A DNA stretch of 64,000 nt from Palsa-295 sp963785585. GTDB taxonomy: Bacteria; Acidobacteriota; Terriglobia; Acidiferrales; UBA7541. The notes under the pieces were generated by a model. The model did no database searches, was not told where the DNA came from, and saw only the letters and a program-made list of their open reading frames with translations. The stretch lies in NCBI GenBank assembly GCA_963785585.1, contig CAWAVW010000004.1:186001-250000 (forward strand). Direction: 5' to 3'. Of this stretch, positions 51,572 through 61,050 are shown one piece after another. Position numbers and translations under genes: made by a program. Within the stretch, counting starts at the first letter, position 1. Every line of letters starts with the position of its first letter.

Positions 51572-53188
51572 TTGGAATTCGAACCGCTGGATCAGTTCCA
51601 GCAACGTCGCAAGAAATTAGAAGAAATCGAGGCGCTGGGGCACCCGGGATACCCTCGCAAGTTTGCCTGGTCGCACACCGCGCGGCAGGTTGCTGAAACG
51701 TTTAAGGAAAGGTCTGCCGAGGAGCTGACGGCGCAGGGGCAGGTGGTGAAGGTTGCGGGCCGGCTGGTGGCGCTACGTCCGCACGGGAAAGCGGGATTTG
51801 CACACCTCGCCGGGGACGGCGGCCGGATTCAGATTTATGTGCGGCAGGATGTGGTCGGGGAGGCGGCCTTCGAGCTATTCCGGTTGCTGGATCTGGGCGA
51901 CATCATCGGCGTATCGGGGGAGCTATTCCGGACGAAAACAAACGAATTGACAATCAAAGTGGCCAAGCTGGAATTGCTGGCAAAAGCGATGCTGCCGCTG
52001 CCGGAAAAATGGCACGGATTGGCGGACGTGGAGCAGAGGTATCGCCGGCGTTATCTTGATTTGATCGTCACGGAGCACACGCGGGAGATATTTGTGCGAC
52101 GCGCCCAGATCATCCGCGAGCTGCGGCGGTTTTTCGATGAGCGCGGCTACTCGGAAGTGGAAACGCCGATGATGCATCCCATTCTGGGCGGGGCGACGGC
52201 GCGGCCGTTCGTGACGCACCACAATACGTTCGATATGGATTTGTATTTACGGATCGCACCCGAGCTGTACTTAAAGAGGTTGGTGGTCGGTGGGCTTGAC
52301 CGCGTTTATGAGATCAACCGCAACTTCCGGAATGAGGGAATCGATGCGATCCACCAGCCGGAATTCACGATGCTGGAGTTCTATCAAGCGTACAGCGATT
52401 ATCTCGAGTTGATGGATATGACCGAGGCGTTGGTTCGCGGGCTGGCGGAGAAGGTGACGGGTGGCTCGAAGGTAAAATACGGAGAAATCGAAATTGATTT
52501 CGGGCGGTTTGAGCGGCTGTCGATGCGCGAAGCGATTGTGAAGTATTGGCCGAGCGGAGCGGGGGCCGCGCCGACCGTGGCCGAGTTGGCTTCGGATGGC
52601 GGTGCGCGATCGGTGGCGGAACGGTTCAACGCTCATGCGCGCACCCAACACCTGGACCTGATTCCGCACATCGACAAGCATTCCGACGGCGAGCTAACCG
52701 GTGAGCTATTTGAAGCCGTCGCGGAAGCGCACCTGATCCAGCCGACATTTATATACGACTTTCCGACGGCGATTTCGCCCCTCTCCAAGTGCCGCGCGGA
52801 TGATCCCACGCTGACCGAGCGTTTCGAACTATTTGTCGCGGGAATGGAGCTGGCGAACGGGTTTTCGGAGTTGAACGATCCTTTTGATCAAGAAGCGCGA
52901 TTCCGCGCGCAGGTGGACAAGGGCGGACACGAAGCGCCGAAGGAAGTGGATGTCGATTATATCCGGGCGCTGGCGCATGGCCTGCCGCCGACGGCGGGAG
53001 AGGGAATTGGCATCGACCGGCTGGTGATGCTGCTGACGGATTCGCACGCGATCCGCGAAGTGGTGCTATTCCCGTTGCTGCGGCCGGAATCGCACGGCGC
53101 TGAGGGCGAAGCGGACGCTGAGGCGCCCGCGACGACAACTGCGGCAACGCCATCGACGGCGAAGCCCGCAGCCGGCGCGAAAAAATGA
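51572..53188 (+). CDS. lysS: Lysyl-tRNA synthetase, class II
   Basis: A protein of 538 residues that charges tRNA-Lys. The N-terminal anticodon-binding OB domain is followed by the class II core, with FRNEGIDAIHQPEFTMLE as motif 2 and GEGIGIDRLVMLLT as motif 3. The Pro/Ala/Thr-rich tail of about 30 residues is unusual. TTG 51572 was chosen because AAGGAT lies upstream and the resulting N-terminus (EFEPLDQFQQRRKKLEEI) matches the family; GTG 51509 is possible. The last four bases overlap the next gene. Confidence 0.95.
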   Translation: MEFEPLDQFQQRRKKLEEIEALGHPGYPRKFAWSHTARQVAETFKERSAEELTAQGQVVKVAGRLVALRPHGKAGFAHLAGDGGRIQIYVRQDVVGEAAFELFRLLDLGDIIGVSGELFRTKTNELTIKVAKLELLAKAMLPLPEKWHGLADVEQRYRRRYLDLIVTEHTREIFVRRAQIIRELRRFFDERGYSEVETPMMHPILGGATARPFVTHHNTFDMDLYLRIAPELYLKRLVVGGLDRVYEINRNFRNEGIDAIHQPEFTMLEFYQAYSDYLELMDMTEALVRGLAEKVTGGSKVKYGEIEIDFGRFERLSMREAIVKYWPSGAGAAPTVAELASDGGARSVAERFNAHARTQHLDLIPHIDKHSDGELTGELFEAVAEAHLIQPTFIYDFPTAISPLSKCRADDPTLTERFELFVAGMELANGFSELNDPFDQEARFRAQVDKGGHEAPKEVDVDYIRALAHGLPPTAGEGIGIDRLVMLLTDSHAIREVVLFPLLRPESHGAEGEADAEAPATTTAATPSTAKPAAGAKK

Positions 53189-54411
53189 GCTTTGAATGGC
53201 TGGTGGCGATGCGGTATTTGCGCTCACCGAATCGGCCGGCGGTGCTGCGAATCGTCACTCTACTCGCGGTAATCGGCGTGGCGGCGGGCGTGACGACGCT
53301 GGTGATCGCGCTGGCAATGAACACCGGTTTCCGTCAGGCGATTCGGGACCGGCTCCTCAGCGTCACGGCACACATCAATCTAAAACCGACCAGCCCCAAT
53401 GGGATTCGCGACTACGCAGGGCTGATGGCGAAGCTTGGCTCGACGCCGGGCGTGAAGTCGATTGAGCCGGCGATTTACAATACCGTGTTGCTCTCGTCCG
53501 GGCGGCGCGCGCGCGGAGTGGTGCTCAAGGGCGTCGATCCGGAGCTGGAACGGAAATCAAGCGAAGCGCTGAGCCATCTGGATTCAGGCACGGGGACGTT
53601 TGCCGCCGATGCCGATGGAATACCCGCTGTGCTGGTGGGGCGAATTCTGGCCTCGGATCTGGAGCTTTCCACCGGCGACTACATCACGCTCACAAGCCCG
53701 CAGGGAAACCTGACGCCATTTGGAATGCTGCCGCGGTCGCGGCGATTTCGCATTGGGGGAATTTTTAATTCGGGTTTTTTCGATTACGACGCGAACTGGG
53801 GATTTGTGACGCTGGAGTCTGCACAAAGCCTGGCGGGAATCGGGAACGTGGTTAGCCTGCTGGAGATTCGCATCGATCACATGGACGAGGCGAACACGGT
53901 TGCGGCGGACTTGCTGAAACGCGCGGGCGAAGGGTACACAACGTCAACCTGGATGGAGGAGAACCAGGCGCTGTTTCGCGCGCTGAGTCTGGAAAAGCTG
54001 GTGACGGCGCTGTTCATCGGCCTGATTACGTTTGTGGCGGGCCTGAATATTCTGGTGGTGTTGACGATGACGGTGACGGACCGGTCGCGGGACATCGCTG
54101 TGTTGATGTCGATGGGAGCGCGACGCAGACAAATCTCGAAGGTGTTCATCCTGCAGGGTCTGGCGGTAAGCATCGCCGGAACGATTGCCGGGCTGATCAT
54201 CGGGTACACCTTTGCGAATGTGGCGAACCGGTGGCGGTTGATTCCGTTGAACCCCGAGGTGTACGCGATCCCGTATGTGCCGTTTCACACGAACGCGAGC
54301 GATGCGATTTGGATCGCCGCCGCGGCGCTGGCGATCAGCCTGGCAGCGACGATCTTGCCGGCACGGTCGGCGTCGCGCATCCTGCCTGTAGAAATTCTGC
54401 GGTTCGAATAA
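53185..54411 (+). CDS. ABC transporter permease, LolC/LolE-like
   Basis: A protein of 408 residues with four membrane segments, one near residues 22-44 and three in the last 150 residues, surrounding a large periplasmic domain. This is the MacB/FtsX arrangement of LolC/E, which moves lipoproteins to the outer membrane. Features are FEWLVAMRYLRS at the start and ILVVLTMTVTDRSRDIAVLM and SMGARRRQISKVFI near helix 2-3. Its start overlaps the lysS stop by four bases. The matching ATPase gene lies 316 bases downstream. Confidence 0.88.
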   Translation: MSFEWLVAMRYLRSPNRPAVLRIVTLLAVIGVAAGVTTLVIALAMNTGFRQAIRDRLLSVTAHINLKPTSPNGIRDYAGLMAKLGSTPGVKSIEPAIYNTVLLSSGRRARGVVLKGVDPELERKSSEALSHLDSGTGTFAADADGIPAVLVGRILASDLELSTGDYITLTSPQGNLTPFGMLPRSRRFRIGGIFNSGFFDYDANWGFVTLESAQSLAGIGNVVSLLEIRIDHMDEANTVAADLLKRAGEGYTTSTWMEENQALFRALSLEKLVTALFIGLITFVAGLNILVVLTMTVTDRSRDIAVLMSMGARRRQISKVFILQGLAVSIAGTIAGLIIGYTFANVANRWRLIPLNPEVYAIPYVPFHTNASDAIWIAAAALAISLAATILPARSASRILPVEILRFE

Positions 54412-54727
54412 CATTCCGGCAATTTAGACGGGCAGGCGGTTCCCGGGACAGTTTCTGCGGCTTCCGACGGCGCAGAAACGCGGGGAGCGGACTGATTTTG
54501 CGTTGGTAGCGTGCTAATATTCCTGAGGGCGAATTCGCGGCGAAGAGACGAGAGACCATTCCGTTGACGAGCGGTGGAACTCCGGGTAACAGTACCGGCA
54601 AAAAAGGGAAACGCTTTAGATTCGCCGGGGTTTACTACCATAGTGGGAATGGTTATTTGGCTGTAATAAAAGGAGATATTCGCGGGGCGGTTCGGCATCT
54701 AAATTGAAAGAGGGTATTGGGAAACCG
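54412..54727. other. Gap between LolC/E and LolD genes
   Basis: 315 bases with no gene. An inverted repeat lies at 54451-54479 (GTTTCTGCG/CGCAGAAAC, 11-base spacer). A possible promoter pair CTGATT and TAATAT, 17 bases apart, lies around 54494-54522. AAGGAG at 54669-54674 is too far from the lolD start to serve it, so a short leader peptide or an alternative start is possible. Confidence 0.5.
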
Positions 54728-55549
54728 ATGCACGCGGAATCCAACTCGACGATGGCCTTGCTCGACGCGCCGCCCGCCGGAGCGGCAGCGGTGGAAGCGG
54801 CAATTTTGCGCGGCGAAGGGCTACGCAAGGTGTTTCGTTCCGGCGACCAGCAAATCACACCTTTGGATGGAATCGATTTCGAAATTTTGCGCGGCGAGAT
54901 GGTGGCGATCGTGGGACCGTCGGGCGCGGGCAAGAGTACATTTCTGCATGCGCTGGCCGCGCTGGACACTCTTACAGAAGGTGCATTATACTTCGCGAAG
55001 AAGGCGCTCGATTCTTTCGGCGAAGCGGAACTGGCGGAGTATCGCAATCGTTCGGTCGGATTTATTTGGCAACGGCACTATCTGCTTCCTGATTTCACCG
55101 CCGCCGAGAACGTAGCAATGCCTTTGCTGGTACGGGGTGTAGCACTGGGACAAGCACTTCAGACGGCGAAGCAGTGGCTGGAAGAAGTGGGACTGGCCAA
55201 TCGCGCGGAACATCGCGGTGGAAACTTGTCGGGTGGCGAGCAGCAAAGAGTGGCGATAGCCCGAGCGCTGGTGAATGCGCCCGAGTTGTTGCTGGCCGAC
55301 GAACCCACCGGCGATTTGGACGAGCGAAGCGCCGAAAATGTTTTTTCCCTCATGCAGCGCCTGCACCAGACTCATCATCTGACATCTGTAATCGCCACAC
55401 ACAACTTAAACATTGCCCGACGTTGCGACCGTGTTCTGGTTTTGGAGCACGGCAAACTGACGAAGGGTGACGACGTACTTGCCGGTTCCGCGGCTTCCCT
55501 CACGCGGACAGCAGGTGCTGGGGCGCAGACCCCGGGAGAGCTTGGGTGA
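54728..55549 (+). CDS. ABC transporter ATPase, LolD-like
   Basis: A protein of 273 residues. Walker A is GPSGAGKST (residues 63-71), the ABC signature LSGGEQQRVAIA, Walker B LLLADEPTGDLD and H-loop IATHN. This is the LolD/MacB ATPase group, and it most likely powers the permease encoded upstream. The ATG at 54728 is preceded only by weak Shine-Dalgarno-like sequence; the frame is open from TTG 54704. An N-terminal extension of about 25 residues precedes the fold. clpC starts three bases after its stop. Confidence 0.9.
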   Translation: MHAESNSTMALLDAPPAGAAAVEAAILRGEGLRKVFRSGDQQITPLDGIDFEILRGEMVAIVGPSGAGKSTFLHALAALDTLTEGALYFAKKALDSFGEAELAEYRNRSVGFIWQRHYLLPDFTAAENVAMPLLVRGVALGQALQTAKQWLEEVGLANRAEHRGGNLSGGEQQRVAIARALVNAPELLLADEPTGDLDERSAENVFSLMQRLHQTHHLTSVIATHNLNIARRCDRVLVLEHGKLTKGDDVLAGSAASLTRTAGAGAQTPGELG

Positions 55550-55552
55550 CCC

Positions 55553-57979
55553 GTGTTTGAACGCTACACAGAGAAGGCTAGGCGCGTAATCTTTTTTGCC
55601 CGGTACGAGGCGAGCCAGTACGGCAGCCCCTACATCGAGACCGAGCATCTACTGCTGGGACTGTTGCGCGAAGACAAGGCGCTGGCGAATCGCTTCCTTC
55701 GCACGCATGGTTCGATCGAATCGATCCGCAAAGAGATCGAAGCCCGGATCACGGTGCGCGAACGGATTTCGACGTCGGTGGAAGTGCCGCTGAGCCAGGA
55801 ATGCAAGCGCATTCTGAACTTCGCTTCGGAAGAAGCGGAGCGGCTGGGGCACAAGCACGTGGGAACCGAGCATTTGCTGCTGGGAGTGCTGCGCGAAGAG
55901 AAGTCGTTTGGCGCGGAAATATTATTGGAACGGGGATTACGGCTTTCATCCGTGCGCGAAGAACTCGGTCGCGGAACGGGGGAGAAGGTGCCAGTGAACC
56001 GACCCAAAGAAGCATCGCTGTTGGCAGAATTCAGCCGCGATTTGACGCAAGCGGCGATGGAAGGGCAGCTCGATCCGCTGGTGGGAAGGGATAAAGAGCT
56101 GGAGCGTGCGATTCAGATCCTGTGCCGCCGCACGAAAAATAATCCGGTGCTGATCGGCGAACCAGGCGTGGGTAAAACCGCGATTGTGGAGGGCCTGGCG
56201 CAGCGCATCTCCGATGGAGACGTGCCGCCGTTTCTGGCGGATAAGCGGATCCTGTCGCTCGATCTATCGTTGATCGTGGCGGGAACAAAATACCGCGGCC
56301 AATTCGAAGAGCGGCTGAAGACCATCATGAAGGAGTTGATGGAGAGCCAGAACGCGATCGTGTTTATCGACGAGTTGCACACCCTGGTGGGAGCGGGATC
56401 GGCGGAAGGTTCGCTGGACGCGGCCAACATTCTGAAGCCGGCGCTGAGCCGCGGCGAGATACAGTGCATCGGGGCAACGACTCCGGCGGAATATCGCAAG
56501 TCGGTGGAGAAGGACCGTTCGCTCGAGCGGCGCTTTCAGGCCGTAAAAGTTCCGGCACCGAATGAAGAGGAAGCGATCCGCGTGCTGCAGGGCGTGCGCG
56601 ACCGCTACGAGAAGTTTCATGCGGTCAGCTATACGGACGAAGCGGTGCAATACGCCGTGTACCTTTCGAACCGTTACATTCCGGACCGTTTCCTGCCGGA
56701 CAAAGCGATCGATTTGCTGGATGAAGCCGGATCGCGCGTGAAATTGCGGCAGGCGATGCTGCCGGAAGAAGTTTCCGAAGTGCAGAAGCGGGTAAAGTTC
56801 ATCACGCACCGGATGGAAACGGCGATTGCGAACCACGAGTTCGAGAAGGCCCGTTTTTATTCTGAAGAAGAGCGCAAAGAGAAGGAACATCTGCGCGCGC
56901 TTCGCGAGAAATTGAAGATCGACGATTCGTCGACGGGCAACGTGACGCGAGAAGATATTGAAGACGTAGTGGCGCGCTGGACAGGCATTCAGGTATCGGC
57001 GATCAAAGAAGACGAGCAGCAGAAGCTGCTGCGCATCGAAGAGGAACTTCACCGCCGGATCATCAGCCAGGACAAGTCGATCACCGCGCTCGCCCGGGCC
57101 ATTCGCCGAAGCCGCGCGGGATTGAAGGCTCCGGGCCGTCCGGTGGGATGCTTCCTGTTCCTCGGACCGACCGGCGTCGGCAAAACCGAAGTGGCTCGCC
57201 GGCTTGCGGAATTTCTGTTCGGCAGCGAGAAGTCGCTGATCCGGTTCGATATGTCGGAGTACATGGAAAAGCATTCGGTGTCGAAGCTGATCGGCGCGCC
57301 TCCGGGATATGTGGGCTATGAAGAAGGCGGTCAATTAACGGAGCGAGTGCGCCGGACGCCGTACTCGGTAATTCTGCTGGATGAGATTGAAAAAGCGCAT
57401 CCAGACGTGTACAACATTCTGCTGCAAGTTTTTGAGGATGGTCAGCTTACCGACGGCCTCGGGAACACGGTGGATTTCCGGAACACGATTATTATTCTGA
57501 CATCGAACCTGGGCGCGCGGCAGTTGCAGAAGCAGGGCGGCCTTGGATTCGCCTCGAAAGAACTGGAAACGATGGCGAAGAGTCAGGACGAAATGGTGAT
57601 GGGCGAAGTCAAGCGAGTGTTTAATCCGGAATTCCTCAACCGGTTGGACGAAGTGATTTTGTTCAACTCACTGACGGATGAGGATCTGTTGCGGATTATT
57701 GACTTGCTCGTGGGTCAGATCAACGAAACGCTGGTGCATCGCCAGGTGCAGATTGCCGTGACGCCTGAAGCGCGCCAGTGGATTTTGGAAAAGACCTGCG
57801 GCGATCGAAATTATGGCGCGCGGCCGCTCCGGCGCGCGTTGCAGAAGTACGTCGAAGACCCGCTGTCGGAAGCTTTGATACAGGGAGGATTGCAGCGCCC
57901 CGCCACACTCGAGATTTATCTGTCGAGTGAAGGGCTTGCGTTCCGACCTGTCGTAGAAGCAACCCCAGTGGCCCACTAG
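55553..57979 (+). CDS. clpC: ATP-dependent Clp unfoldase ClpC
   Basis: A protein of 808 residues from GTG. Two Clp N repeats (MFERYTEKARRVIFFARYEA; ECKRILNFASEEAERLGHKH) are followed by two AAA+ modules with Walker A GEPGVGKT near residue 202 and GPTGVGKT near 537. A short middle domain with EKEHLRALREKLKID lies between them, and a helical C-terminal domain closes it. ClpC unfolds proteins for ClpP. The GTG lies three bases beyond the lolD stop. No clpP is adjacent. Confidence 0.95.
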   Translation: MFERYTEKARRVIFFARYEASQYGSPYIETEHLLLGLLREDKALANRFLRTHGSIESIRKEIEARITVRERISTSVEVPLSQECKRILNFASEEAERLGHKHVGTEHLLLGVLREEKSFGAEILLERGLRLSSVREELGRGTGEKVPVNRPKEASLLAEFSRDLTQAAMEGQLDPLVGRDKELERAIQILCRRTKNNPVLIGEPGVGKTAIVEGLAQRISDGDVPPFLADKRILSLDLSLIVAGTKYRGQFEERLKTIMKELMESQNAIVFIDELHTLVGAGSAEGSLDAANILKPALSRGEIQCIGATTPAEYRKSVEKDRSLERRFQAVKVPAPNEEEAIRVLQGVRDRYEKFHAVSYTDEAVQYAVYLSNRYIPDRFLPDKAIDLLDEAGSRVKLRQAMLPEEVSEVQKRVKFITHRMETAIANHEFEKARFYSEEERKEKEHLRALREKLKIDDSSTGNVTREDIEDVVARWTGIQVSAIKEDEQQKLLRIEEELHRRIISQDKSITALARAIRRSRAGLKAPGRPVGCFLFLGPTGVGKTEVARRLAEFLFGSEKSLIRFDMSEYMEKHSVSKLIGAPPGYVGYEEGGQLTERVRRTPYSVILLDEIEKAHPDVYNILLQVFEDGQLTDGLGNTVDFRNTIIILTSNLGARQLQKQGGLGFASKELETMAKSQDEMVMGEVKRVFNPEFLNRLDEVILFNSLTDEDLLRIIDLLVGQINETLVHRQVQIAVTPEARQWILEKTCGDRNYGARPLRRALQKYVEDPLSEALIQGGLQRPATLEIYLSSEGLAFRPVVEATPVAH

Positions 57980-58064
57980 GAATCCTACGCGCAAGCCGGG
58001 CGGGGAGCGGTCCGGCGGGGGAGCACACAATCTTGGGCAGGCAACCGCGGCCTTGACTATAGCC

Positions 58065-60944
58065 ATGGCCGAAAGGGTTAAATTTGTTTTGCGCCATTTG
58101 GAAACCCTCGTCGTGGTGTGCCTTTGCGTGTTAGTTTTTGGCCCCGGCGCTCAAGGCCAGCCGTCGCAGCAACCTCAGGAACCGCAGGGCCCAAATTATT
58201 CCATCGCTAGAATCGAATTCATCGGAAACCGGCGCGTGCAGAAAGACACGCTGATGGCGCGAATTTTTTCGCGGCCCGGCGATCCATACAGCGAAGAAGC
58301 GGTGCGCCGCGATTTTCAAGCGTTGTGGAACACGCAATTTTTCGAAGACGTGCGGCTGGAAGTGGAAGACAGTCCGGACGTAGCGAACGGAAAAATTATC
58401 GTGTTTTACGTGCAGGAGCGGCCGATTATCCGGCGGATCGAATACAAGGGAAACAAATCGATCACCGAGTCGGACATTCTGGACGCGTTCAAAGATAAGA
58501 AGGTGGGGCTTTCGGTGGAAAGCCAGTTCGATCCCACGAAGATCAAGCGCGCGGAAGTTGTAATCAAGGGCTTGCTGGCGGAGCACGGACGGCAATTCGC
58601 GACGGTGAAGCCGACGTACGAGCGGATCGCGGCGACGAACGCGGTGAAATTGGTTTTCAATATCGACGAAGGGCCGAAAGTGAAGGTCGGCGATATCAAA
58701 TTCGTCGGCAACAAAGTGGTGTCGGACCGGAAATTGATCCGCTCGATGCGCAACGACCGGCCGTACGCCATTCCGCTGTACATCACCGAAATTCCGGTGC
58801 TGAGCAAAACCTACGACAAAGACAAACTGGACGAAGACCTGGGCGCGGGCGTAACCGGCGTATATAAGGACCTCGGTTATTTCAAGGCGAACGTGTCCGA
58901 CCCGGTGGTGAAAATCAGCGACGATAAGCGCAGCGGCATTCCGGGACCGTGGCCGGTGTTTGGATCGAAGAACGGCAAGCGCGCGGACATCACGATTACG
59001 ATCGACGAAGGCGAGCAATACCGGATGGGGAAACTGAATTTCCGCACGGCGGACCCCGATCAGGGATTGGTATTCAAGTCCGACGTCCTGGCGCGAGCGT
59101 TTCCGATCAAGCAAGGCGACGTGTTTTCGGCGACGAAAATCCGCAAGGCGCTGGAAAATTACAAAAAGCTGTACGGCGAATTCGGATACATCGATTTCGT
59201 GGCGACGCCGATCACCGACATTCAGGAGAAAACGAAGACCGTTGATTTGACGATGGAATTCGACCAGCAGAAACAGTTCTTCGTGCGGCGCATCGAGTTT
59301 GCGGGCAATACGACGACGCGCGACAAGGTGATCCGCCGCGAAATATTGCTGGATGAAGGGCAGGTATTCAACAACCGGTTGTGGGAAATCAGCCTGCTGC
59401 GGCTGAACCAACTGAATTATTTCGACACGATCAAGCCCGAGAACGCGGAGCTGAAGCGCAACGTAAAAGCGGGAACGGTGGACATCAAGCTGAAGCTGAA
59501 AGAAAAGGGGAAGCAGTCGATCAGCTTTTCGGGCGGCGTGAGCGGAATCGCGGGAACGTTCATCGGCGCGTCGTATACGACGAACAACTTTCTGGGATTG
59601 GGCGAGACGCTATCGCTCACCGCGCAGGTGGGCAGCTTCCAGAAGAACATCCAGTTTGGATTCACCGAGCCGTATCTATTCGACCGGCCGATCTCGACGG
59701 GCTTTACGATTTTTTCGAACAAGTTCGATTACAACCAGGCGAAGCAAGAGGGAATTCTGCTGGGGCAGGAAATCGCGCTGAATCCGGCGCTGCAGGAAAA
59801 CTACACGACGAACTCGAAGGGTTTTACGGCGTTCGCGAGCTATCCGTGGCGGCGGTTTGCATTCACGCGCGTGGGAATTACGTACGGGTATTCGACGACG
59901 AATATTCAGACGTTCAGCACGTCGGCGCAATTGCTGTTTGAAAGCGTGCAGTTCACCAGCCTTGCCGGGCCGTCGCAGCTGAACGGAATCGAATCGAGCA
60001 AGATCACGCCGACGATCTCGTACAACACGGTGGACAATCCGCAGAATCCAACGCACGGGAAGAGCTTTTACTTCGGGCTGGGATTTGAGGGCGGCCCGTT
60101 GCAGGGCAACGTCAACACCGTGAGCGAGACGTTCACCAGCACGTATTTCCGGCCGGTGAACAAGCGCCGGAATGTGATCGGCGTGCGTGTGTTGTCAGGG
60201 ATGATCAGCGGCTATGGCGGGAAAGACATTCCGCCGTTCAACCGGTTCTATCTGGGCGGCGAAAACGACGTGCGCGGATTCAACTTTTATACGATTTCGC
60301 CGTTCGTCGAAATTCCGTATTCCACCAGCACCGCGGTCACGTATTACGATCCGCACCGGTTGACCGGAGGATTGCCGACACCGGTGTCGCTGACCGTGCC
60401 GATCCTGCAGTATTATCCGACGCGTCCGGGCGGCGACTTTCAGAACGTGTTGAACCTGGAATACCGCATTCCGATCGCGGGTCCGGTGACGCTGACGTTC
60501 TTCAACGACCTCGGTATCAACGGCATTTTGCGTAAATCGCAGCTGGAACTGAATCCGCAGGCGGTAACGCAATTCCAGCAGCAATATCCGAATCCGGATT
60601 TTCCGAATTTGAAAGTGCCGAGCGCGCTGGCGATTTATCCGGGCACGAATTTCCAGCCGCACACGTCGGCGGGCGCGGAGCTGGACGTAGTGTTGCCGAT
60701 CGTAAACGCGCCTTTCCGATTCTACTACGCGTACAATTACCTGCGCTTGAATCAGACTGTCAACGGATATCCGGGCGGCTATTACCTGAGCGACGCCGTC
60801 AAAAATTCACTGCCTCCGGGCGTCTTGCAGGCGCAAGTCGCGCCGGAGCTGCAAAACCTGCTGCTCGAACAACAGCAGCACATTCCGGCGTCGCTGCTGG
60901 AACCGAAACATACATTCCGCTTTACCGTCGGCAAGACGTTCTAG
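58065..60944 (+). CDS. bamA: Outer membrane assembly factor BamA
   Basis: A protein of 959 residues that inserts beta-barrel proteins in the outer membrane. A signal peptide (FVLRHLETLVVVCLCVLVFG) is followed by five POTRA-like domains, which start at IARIEFIGNRRVQKDTL, IRRIEYKGNKSITESD, VGDIKFVGNKVVSDRK, MGKLNFRTADP and VRRIEFAGNTTTRDK. The C-terminal Omp85 barrel ends in the aromatic beta-signal FRFTVGKTF. ATG 58065 is taken as the start. It lies 86 bases after clpC and ends the lysS-lol-clpC-bamA cluster. Confidence 0.96.
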   Translation: MAERVKFVLRHLETLVVVCLCVLVFGPGAQGQPSQQPQEPQGPNYSIARIEFIGNRRVQKDTLMARIFSRPGDPYSEEAVRRDFQALWNTQFFEDVRLEVEDSPDVANGKIIVFYVQERPIIRRIEYKGNKSITESDILDAFKDKKVGLSVESQFDPTKIKRAEVVIKGLLAEHGRQFATVKPTYERIAATNAVKLVFNIDEGPKVKVGDIKFVGNKVVSDRKLIRSMRNDRPYAIPLYITEIPVLSKTYDKDKLDEDLGAGVTGVYKDLGYFKANVSDPVVKISDDKRSGIPGPWPVFGSKNGKRADITITIDEGEQYRMGKLNFRTADPDQGLVFKSDVLARAFPIKQGDVFSATKIRKALENYKKLYGEFGYIDFVATPITDIQEKTKTVDLTMEFDQQKQFFVRRIEFAGNTTTRDKVIRREILLDEGQVFNNRLWEISLLRLNQLNYFDTIKPENAELKRNVKAGTVDIKLKLKEKGKQSISFSGGVSGIAGTFIGASYTTNNFLGLGETLSLTAQVGSFQKNIQFGFTEPYLFDRPISTGFTIFSNKFDYNQAKQEGILLGQEIALNPALQENYTTNSKGFTAFASYPWRRFAFTRVGITYGYSTTNIQTFSTSAQLLFESVQFTSLAGPSQLNGIESSKITPTISYNTVDNPQNPTHGKSFYFGLGFEGGPLQGNVNTVSETFTSTYFRPVNKRRNVIGVRVLSGMISGYGGKDIPPFNRFYLGGENDVRGFNFYTISPFVEIPYSTSTAVTYYDPHRLTGGLPTPVSLTVPILQYYPTRPGGDFQNVLNLEYRIPIAGPVTLTFFNDLGINGILRKSQLELNPQAVTQFQQQYPNPDFPNLKVPSALAIYPGTNFQPHTSAGAELDVVLPIVNAPFRFYYAYNYLRLNQTVNGYPGGYYLSDAVKNSLPPGVLQAQVAPELQNLLLEQQQHIPASLLEPKHTFRFTVGKTF

Positions 60945-61050
60945 GCGCGAACGGCCCGGCGGCCGTATCCGATTCAGCCTGGCAGCAGGCAAGTGGGCGC
61001 GCGGGGGAGTTTCATTGGGCGCGACGAATTCAGCGAAGAGGGTGAGAGAG

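Noticed and set aside
58131..59411. 426-codon minus-strand frame in bamA
   Set aside because: Shadow of the POTRA region of bamA.
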